From contig NZ_JAGSOY010000031.1 in assembly GCF_018837975.1 (NCBI RefSeq), positions 1 to 57,207 on the forward strand: DNA of 57,207 bases, given 5' to 3'. Origin of the DNA: Zooshikella harenae. Lineage in GTDB: Bacteria > Pseudomonadota > Gammaproteobacteria > Pseudomonadales > Zooshikellaceae. Within the stretch, counting starts at the first letter, position 1. Every line of letters begins with the position of its first letter. Shown in pieces: positions 51,624 to 57,207 of this stretch. The notes beneath the pieces are model-generated. The model saw nothing but the letters and a program-made list of their open reading frames with translations. It did no database searches and was not told the DNA's origin. The position numbers and the translations under genes were made by a program.

Positions 51624-52026
51624 TACTGTTCTTACTGTCAGAAACACAGATATTTTATAGCACTCATCCTTGCTTTCACTTGGTTGTGACGGTTGGCTAA
51701 AAGACATGACCAAGCTTTCTAGTATAAAACGCTCTCATAGAGAGTAGATATCATGAGATAGTTTTACTCTCACTGGTTTTTTTTACTGAACGTCTATAAT
51801 TCAGTGATCTTGATGTATTAGGTTACCTGTATTAACTAGGTACTGGTAGTCATTATGAATATAACATGGCTAAATACTGCCTCGTTTTATACGAGAGAAT
51901 AACTAGGATCTTTTGTTGTGATTGTTCACACATACGTTTAATACTATAGGCAGGCAAATTATGTGCGATTTTTGTCACATTAACTTGCGGGTATAGTTCC
52001 AAATTGGATGATTTTTTTATGATAGT
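51624..52026. other. Spacer between ubiX and an unknown gene
   Basis: 403 bp AT-rich spacer without a gene. It has a small CTCTC-ATA-GAGAG dyad near 51731 and a T8 run near 51777, not arranged as a clear terminator. Two CRP-like half-site pairs have wrong spacing and are not called. Confidence 0.4.
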
Positions 52027-52656
52027 ATGACACTAAAAATGAACATCATTTGTAGGGATTATTTTGCAAGTATGCCAATTATAAAATTTGTTTCATGGTT
52101 TTTTGGGGCAGTTCTACTAGTGAATTTACCGGCTGTTTGGGCTGGTGAAAAAGACACTGTATTAACAACAGATGCTGAGCAGGTTATTAATGCTTATATG
52201 GATGCATATATTCATAAGGATTATTTATTAGCGTCGAGTTATCACCAGCCTCAATCAATTGAACAGCAGCGTAATTACTTTTTAAAAGAGCTGCTTGCTC
52301 ATGATGCTTATTTGGCAAAACAACTTTTTGGGCAAGAGTTCGGTAATGAAAGTGCCTTAAGAGCGATGGATAGTAAGCAGTTTTTTGCCAAACTTTCAGC
52401 GCTAGTGTTAGGTGGAAGTGTTATTGATAATTTTCCTGCACAATCAATAACTTCTAAGCTGGAGGGTATACTGTTTCCGCAGTCAGACGTGGCTTATGCC
52501 GTCTTTAAAATTGAAGCACAGGTTAAAGGAAAAGGTAAATTAATTCATTTTAATCTATTTAAAACGCTACGTTTGCAAATGTATGCTGATCGATGGTATG
52601 TCGATATTCCTGAAGAGTTTGGAGTATTTAAGGCTTCACTTGAATATGAAGAGTAA
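52027..52656 (+). CDS. Unknown exported protein
   Basis: 209 aa, not recognised. If translation begins at the internal ATG 52072, residues 1-24 form a textbook signal peptide (MPIIKFVSWFFGAVLLVNLP followed by AVWA), so that start may be the true one and the mature protein would be periplasmic or outer-membrane linked. The mature part begins with a helical region containing VINAYMDAYIHKDYLLASSY, then beta-rich segments (AYAVFKIEAQV, LRLQMYADRWYVDIP), a layout reminiscent of NTF2-like folds; this is only a visual impression. No operon partners. Confidence 0.6.
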   Translation: MTLKMNIICRDYFASMPIIKFVSWFFGAVLLVNLPAVWAGEKDTVLTTDAEQVINAYMDAYIHKDYLLASSYHQPQSIEQQRNYFLKELLAHDAYLAKQLFGQEFGNESALRAMDSKQFFAKLSALVLGGSVIDNFPAQSITSKLEGILFPQSDVAYAVFKIEAQVKGKGKLIHFNLFKTLRLQMYADRWYVDIPEEFGVFKASLEYEE

Positions 52657-53101
52657 AGGAACTTATTTAATTCCACTGCAACAGATAAAAAGTTAAAGTT
52701 ATTAAGCAGTACAATGTTATTTTTTTGTTGATGCATATTATAAAATACTGGGTTTGACCTTTCGCCAGATTTACTCCTGCTTTTTACTCATTAAATATAT
52801 ATTCTTTTAGTGAGACTTTGTGGTGGTTGAGTTTGTTTTTGGGCAGATGCTGGGAGCACTGTGAGCAGTGGAGACCAAGGATAGTCTTCTGCTGTGGAAG
52901 GAAAAAATTAATTCATGCACGGCATTGGCTCAATCTAAATGCATTACGAACTATGTTATATGCAATGGCTCAGCTTATTTAATATAAACGCATAACAACG
53001 CTTATAAATAAATTAAAGTAGCTACCGTAAGTATTACAGTAGCAGACTTTCCCCACTAAAAAGCCTTAGCTGTGGGATATATTTATTCCTATATTAACTT
53101 G
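52657..53101. other. Spacer between convergent genes
   Basis: 445 bp with no gene. Near the right end there is an imperfect hairpin (GCTAC-C-GTAA with TTAC-A-GTAGC, 53019-53041), a possible terminator for the threonine aldolase gene, but it has no T-tract. Confidence 0.4.
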
Positions 53102-54121
53102 TTACGAACTCAGCAAATACGATTTGATATGTTTTATTAATATATTCACTGAATTAGCATCTACATCTTTGTGAGTCACAAAACGAATTGGATTAGATTG
53201 GCTGATAAGAATGTTATGCTGTTTTAAATATGCTGAAAGCTCAATTGATGATCCTTGATGTAAGTGTGCAAAAACCATATTAGTTTGTACCTGAGTCATA
53301 TCAGCAGACAATGCCTCAATTTTGTTCAACTCATCTGCAAGATGTTTAGCATTGTCATGGTCTTCAGTTAATCGATCAACTTGCTCTGTTAATGCAATAA
53401 TACCTGCAGCGGCAAGTATGCCTGCTTGGCGCATTCCTCCACCAACAACCTTTCTCCAGCGACGAGCTGTATTAATGAAGTCTGTTGAGCCAGCAATTAT
53501 AGAACCTACAGGTGCAGCCAGTCCTTTTGATAAACAAATGGAAACAGAGTCAAAGTATTGAGTAATTTCTTTTATGTTGAGGTCTTGTTTTACTGCAGCA
53601 TTAAACACGCGGGCTCCATCTAAGTGGCAGCTTAAACCATGTTTCCTCGCCAATGTTGTTGCTGCTTCAATATAGTTTTGAGGTAACACTCTGCCTGAGT
53701 GAGTATTTTCAAGGCAAAGTAAGCGTGTCCGGGCAAAGTGAGGATCTAGAGGTTTGATAACTGACTTGATGCTGTCTAAGGGAAGAGTACCATTTTCACC
53801 TTCCATGATAGGTTGGGGCTGAATGCTGCCTAAAATAGCTGCACCACCGCCTTCAAATTTGTAAGTATGAGCATTTTGACCCACGATATACTCATCACCA
53901 CGTTGACAGTGAGCCATGATAGCAATTAAGTTACCCTGAGTGCCTGAGGGGACGAAGAGTGCTGCTTCGAAGCCTAATAGATCGGCTGCAAGCTGTTGTA
54001 ATTGGTTGATGGTAGGATCATCACCATAAACGTCATCACCTACGATAGCTTCAGCCATAGCTGTCCGCATTTTTGTTGTAGGTGTTGTAACAGTATCACT
54101 CCTGAAATCGATTACTGACAT
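53102..54121 (-). CDS. ltaE: Low-specificity L-threonine aldolase
   Basis: PLP enzyme that cleaves L-threonine or allo-threonine to glycine and acetaldehyde in the cytoplasm. 339 aa; the N-terminal [10 protein letters not shown] motif, the substrate-binding PSGTQGN (58-64), [10 protein letters not shown] (165-174) and the Schiff-base lysine Lys199 in SICLSKGLA are all present (E. coli LtaE uses Lys197). AGAGGAAAAAGATG places a ribosome-binding site before the start. It is divergent from a MocR-type regulator, with a MITE-like element in the 364 bp between. Confidence 0.94.
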   Translation of the reverse strand: MSVIDFRSDTVTTPTTKMRTAMAEAIVGDDVYGDDPTINQLQQLAADLLGFEAALFVPSGTQGNLIAIMAHCQRGDEYIVGQNAHTYKFEGGGAAILGSIQPQPIMEGENGTLPLDSIKSVIKPLDPHFARTRLLCLENTHSGRVLPQNYIEAATTLARKHGLSCHLDGARVFNAAVKQDLNIKEITQYFDSVSICLSKGLAAPVGSIIAGSTDFINTARRWRKVVGGGMRQAGILAAAGIIALTEQVDRLTEDHDNAKHLADELNKIEALSADMTQVQTNMVFAHLHQGSSIELSAYLKQHNILISQSNPIRFVTHKDVDANSVNILIKHIKSYLLSS

Positions 54122-54485
54122 CTTTTTCCTCTCTCAACAAGCTAGAAATTTAGTGATGTTGTTTTGTATTGCAGGCCTGCTAGGCTGTGTATTTTGAGTA
54201 ACAATCAAACTCACAAGTTATAGTAAAGAAAAAGCAATGGTATAAATAGATACAGATCGGCTGTTATTGAGCATAACAGATTAACCAACATACACTTACT
54301 CAAGCGGTGATCACTTGAGGGCATCTCTAAAATGCACTTTTTCCTTGATAGCTGTGTCAGCGTTGTACTCGGATCCTCATGTATTCCTTATGCACTGTGC
54401 TCCTCCGTGCAGTGCTTTCTTGCTCTCACAAAAAAATCACTATTTTTAGAGGTGCTCTTAATTTAATAGGTACTGGTGTACTTTT
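54122..54485. other. Divergent control region of ltaE and the MocR gene
   Basis: 364 bp. A perfect eight-base dyad GTGATCAC (54307-54314) sits directly before the MITE-like element; it might be an operator for the regulator, though MocR sites are usually direct repeats. The rest is AT-rich promoter-like sequence. Confidence 0.4.
54315..54461. mobile_element. MITE-like element with terminal inverted repeats
   Basis: About 147 bp. The left end GAGGGCATCTCTAAAA (54317-54332) matches the complement of the right end (TTTTAGAGGTGCTCTT, 54444-54459) at 13 of 16 positions, and both ends extend to TT...AA. The interior holds a GCACTG/CAGTGC hairpin but no gene, as expected for a non-autonomous element. 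No convincing target-site duplication and no second copy in this window. A transposase that could mobilise it is not here. Confidence 0.55.
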
Positions 54486-55907
54486 ATGAAGCAATTGCTG
54501 TATTTATCGTTAGCTCAACAGCTATGCAAGCAAATACATTCAGGTGTATTTATAGCTGGCCAGCGTTTACCTTCAGTTCGTGTCTTAGCTCAGCAAACGA
54601 ATATGAGTATTTCGACGGTCCTACGTGCTTATCAACTTGTAGAAGATAAAGGGTTGATCGAGGCTCGTCATAAATCTGGGTACTATGTCAGCAGTGAATT
54701 GATTACCCTACAAACGCAATTAGAGGAACAGAAACCAATCTCTCCTGAGTGGGTTACAGGATCTGCATTAATTGTTGATTTAATAGCGAATGCAACAAAA
54801 GAAAACTTCCATCAGTTTAGTACTGCGCAACCTGCTGAAGACATAGCAGCCAACAAAGAAATAAAGCAGAATATGTTACGGATACTCCGTGATAATCACT
54901 TAATATTATCAACTAACTCAGAACTAATTGGCTCATTAAAGTTAAGACAGCAGCTTGCTTATCGGTTAACTAAGTTAGGCATTCTAGCCAGCGTAGAAAA
55001 TATTTTGATAACAACGGGTTGTCAAAGTGCGATGATGCTGTGTTTGAAAACATTTACTCGACCTGGTGATGTTGTCGCTATTGCAACACCTGCTTACTAT
55101 CGTATTTTACAATTAATGGAAGTGCTACAGTTAAAAGTAGTAGAAATTCCAACGCACTCACTTACAGGTATTGATATTCCTTTACTAAAAAAAGCATTAA
55201 GTGAATGGTCAGTTAAAGCGATTATTATTAGTCCTACAGTCGGTAATCCTTTAGGGGAATCGATGTCAAAGGAGAGTAAACAACAATTATTAACGCTCAT
55301 TGAAGAAAAAAATATACCTCTTATAGAAGATGATGCTTTTGCTGATTTAAGTTTTGAACAGGCTCGACCAGAGCCAATTAAGGCGTTAGATAAAAAAGGC
55401 GTGGTTTGGTATTGTGGTACTGTGTCTAAAACGATTAGTCCTCAGCTCAAAGTGGGGTGGATGGTTATGGGAGAACATGCTGATAGAGTTATCTACCAGC
55501 ATTCGTTAATGGGTATTACTCCTCCGCACTTGAACCAGTTAGCAGTCGCTGAATATTTAGCTCAAGACAAGTATCAAAAACATTTACAGCACACCATCTT
55601 AACGTATCAGCAAAGATACTATCAGACACTTAGTTTAATAAAAAAATATTTTCCAAAAAATATAAGGGTTTCTTCGCCAACAGGTGGTTTTGTTTTATGG
55701 ATAGAACTCCCTGAGTATATTGATGCCACTAAGATATATTTTAAGGCAAAACAGCAAGGTATTTTAATAACACCTGGAGAGTTATTTTCAGTCCAATCAA
55801 GTAAATATAAACATTGCTTGCGTATTAATTTTTCGAAGCCATGGACTGAAGATAGAACAAAAGCAATTATTTGGTTAGGTCATTTTATAGAACAACAAAA
55901 CATTTAA
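54486..55907 (+). CDS. MocR-type transcriptional regulator (GntR HTH plus aminotransferase domain)
   Basis: 473 aa. Residues about 5-70 are a GntR winged helix-turn-helix (QRLPSVRVLAQQTNMSISTV); about 95-470 form a fold-type I aminotransferase domain with the PLP lysine at about 315 in GTVSKTISPQLKVGWM and the conserved aspartates in IEDDAFADL (280-288). Family members bind PLP or amino-acid derivatives as effectors and do not act as enzymes. Divergence from ltaE suggests that it controls amino-acid or PLP-linked metabolism, possibly ltaE itself. Confidence 0.9.
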   Translation: MKQLLYLSLAQQLCKQIHSGVFIAGQRLPSVRVLAQQTNMSISTVLRAYQLVEDKGLIEARHKSGYYVSSELITLQTQLEEQKPISPEWVTGSALIVDLIANATKENFHQFSTAQPAEDIAANKEIKQNMLRILRDNHLILSTNSELIGSLKLRQQLAYRLTKLGILASVENILITTGCQSAMMLCLKTFTRPGDVVAIATPAYYRILQLMEVLQLKVVEIPTHSLTGIDIPLLKKALSEWSVKAIIISPTVGNPLGESMSKESKQQLLTLIEEKNIPLIEDDAFADLSFEQARPEPIKALDKKGVVWYCGTVSKTISPQLKVGWMVMGEHADRVIYQHSLMGITPPHLNQLAVAEYLAQDKYQKHLQHTILTYQQRYYQTLSLIKKYFPKNIRVSSPTGGFVLWIELPEYIDATKIYFKAKQQGILITPGELFSVQSSKYKHCLRINFSKPWTEDRTKAIIWLGHFIEQQNI

Positions 55908-56702
55908 TTTCTTTGGGGTGTTGTATGTCAATAGCTGCTCATTAGTATAATCTTTTTATTTTGGGTGGTTGCCTGTTGGGCCTTTTGCGTGGTGAGTGTA
56001 AGAAAAAATTCTTTCTTTTACTACATAATATTAATATTTCAACGAATAGCTTACTCTATACTCCTATCAAATTATTATAAAAAATAATATTTAATTGCAT
56101 GAAGTATTAACTGCTTGTAACTAATATATAAAAAATTTTTATATAAGTTGCTTTGACGGTCGCTTGTTGTTAGATATTAAGCTATGTGGGTGAGCAAGCC
56201 ATATATGATTAGGATATAGAAAAATTTTTCTAAGGATAGATGGTTCTATTATCAATTAATAGATTGTTGTTATGGCGGATGACTTCATCTTAAAAGGATG
56301 ATTATAGCAAAGATTTTTATGTAGAGTTGGATGAAATAATTGAAAGAGTAACCAATTGTTTTTGTTGATATGAAAAATAGTAATATTTACTGTTTGTGAT
56401 AATGAATTTATTGGTGAATGAGTTTTGTTAAAAGGTTTGGCATTAGTATGATTTTTATTTTGTATAAGTTATATAGCTGAAAGGGGTGAGAGTTTATGTG
56501 TATAGCTATCTGAAGTCTGTATTATATGCTCACTTGGTGGTACTGAAATCCCCTTACTAATCTATCTATAGGGTTGAATATATTTCTCATCGGACTTGTT
56601 TGCTATTATAATGATTGTGTTATAAATATAGGTTTAATTTGGACTGGTAGTATTTGTTTAAAGGACTCTAACATAATTGAGTAGTATGAGGGAGTTGTAT
56701 GC
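55908..56702. other. AT-rich spacer before the sugar transferase gene
   Basis: 795 bp with no gene. It includes an AT-only palindrome of 21 bp (56125-56145, ten-base arms around one A) and a promoter candidate (listed separately). No ops/JUMPstart element for RfaH was found. Confidence 0.45.
56584..56612 (+). promoter_or_regulatory. Promoter candidate for the sugar transferase gene
   Basis: TTCTCA (56584-56589), a 17 bp spacer and a consensus -10 TATAAT (56607-56612), 91 bp before the GTG start. The -35 is four of six; the surroundings are AT-rich, which raises the chance of a random match. Confidence 0.35.
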
Positions 56703-57207
56703 GTGAAATTACATCGAGTAATTGAACGTTTATTACTGAATAAACTTATATCAAAATCAACAGGTGAATATGGGGGATATGTTCTTTATAAACCTGTTCA
56801 GGATGATAGGCGTAAGGATGTTGAGTTAAGATCAAAAATTGAGTCTGCTGCTCGTTGGGTTTACGCTCAAGAAATGGAAGCTGTTGAGCCAAAGTCTGCA
56901 TGGGCATTATCAAAGAGTAACCGAATCTGGAGTTCAGTTATCGCTTGCTTGATCCTTATCATTTTATTGCCATTGGTCTTATTTATTGCATTAGGTATTA
57001 AATATACGAGTTATGGACCTGTATTTTTTATCCAAGAAAGAACGGGTTACAAAGGTAGACGCTTTAAAATGATTAAGTTTAGGAGCATGGTTGCTGATGC
57101 TGAGGATCTTAAAAGACATTTTTTTCACCTGAATAAGCACGGAAAGCACGCAGTGGATTTTAAGATCGATGGAGATCCTCGAGTCACTCCTTTAGGTGAG
57201 TGGCTAA
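56703..57207 (+). CDS. Bacterial sugar transferase (polyprenyl-phosphate sugar-1-phosphate transferase), 5' part
   Basis: Cut by the window edge after 168 codons. The GTG start at 56703 is chosen because GAGGGAG lies seven bases upstream and an in-frame TAG stops the frame 21 bp before; an ATG four bases earlier is in another frame and stops after eight codons. After a polar N-terminal part comes one hydrophobic segment (about 79-98, SVIACLILIILLPLVLFIAL) and then GPVFFIQERTGYKGRRFKMI with KFRSM, the core signature of the WbaP/PssY-type Bac_transf domain. Such enzymes load the first sugar phosphate onto undecaprenyl phosphate, so an exopolysaccharide, O-antigen or capsule locus probably continues to the right. 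Confidence 0.9.
   Translation, partial: MKLHRVIERLLLNKLISKSTGEYGGYVLYKPVQDDRRKDVELRSKIESAARWVYAQEMEAVEPKSAWALSKSNRIWSSVIACLILIILLPLVLFIALGIKYTSYGPVFFIQERTGYKGRRFKMIKFRSMVADAEDLKRHFFHLNKHGKHAVDFKIDGDPRVTPLGEWL

Noticed and set aside
51917..51979. Two CRP-like dyads (TGTGA...TCACA at 51917-51930 and TGTG...TCACA at 51962-51979)
   Set aside because: Half-site spacing is 4 and 8 bases instead of 6, so neither fits the CRP consensus.

Overview
The window is a chromosomal segment of a gammaproteobacterium. The ribosomal proteins, RNA polymerase subunits and translation factors are closely gammaproteobacterial, and several gene neighbourhoods resemble those of Pseudomonas and marine Oceanospirillales-type bacteria: birA-coaX-SPOR gene-four tRNAs-tufB-tRNA-Trp-secE, then rplQ followed by uvrA, an MFS gene and ssb, and mpl-ubiX. 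The DNA is AT-leaning, with long AT-rich spacers in the right half. Genus cannot be fixed from sequence reading alone.

Region 1 (about 188-34850) is the core information-processing block, almost all on the + strand: birA, coaX and a SPOR-type membrane protein; tRNA-Thr(TGT), Tyr(GTA), Gly(TCC) and Thr(GGT); tufB; tRNA-Trp(CCA); secE-nusG; rplK-rplA; rplJ-rplL; rpoB-rpoC; the str operon (rpsL, rpsG, fusA, tufA); the S10 operon (rpsJ to rpsQ); the spc operon (rplN to secY and rpmJ); and the alpha operon (rpsM, rpsK, rpsD, rpoA, rplQ). Gene order is the classical one and no gene is broken. Visible signals include sigma70-type promoters before tRNA-Trp, rpsL, rpsJ and rpsM, and strong hairpins or terminators after nusG, rplL, rpoC, tufA, rpmJ and rplQ. 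The two tuf genes are identical over 1121 bp and differ only at their ends.

Region 2 (about 34880-40522) carries a two-CBS-domain protein, uvrA, and a divergent MFS transporter-ssb pair. A consensus LexA (SOS) box lies between uvrA and the MFS gene. This recalls the shared SOS region of the divergent uvrA-ssb pair in E. coli, here with a transporter gene placed in front of ssb.

Region 3 (about 40523-57207) is looser and accessory-like. It has a 1.2 kb gene-poor spacer with small hairpins, an orphan Mor-family regulator, a DUF523 protein, a membrane diguanylate cyclase, a DUF2721 membrane protein, a VOC/glyoxalase protein, a di-haem cytochrome c, an unknown exported protein, a pyrophosphate-type phosphofructokinase, mpl, ubiX, another unknown exported protein, a low-specificity threonine aldolase divergent from a MocR-type regulator (with a MITE-like element between them), and the 5' part of a sugar transferase that probably opens a surface-polysaccharide locus beyond the window.

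I found no CRISPR array, no intact insertion sequence, no prophage and no clear defence or biosynthetic system. The most notable items are the shared LexA box, the str promoter placed just before an intrinsic terminator, the very short S10 leader, the tuf conversion tract, the MITE-like element in the threonine-aldolase/MocR spacer, and the orphan Mor-like gene behind its structured spacer.
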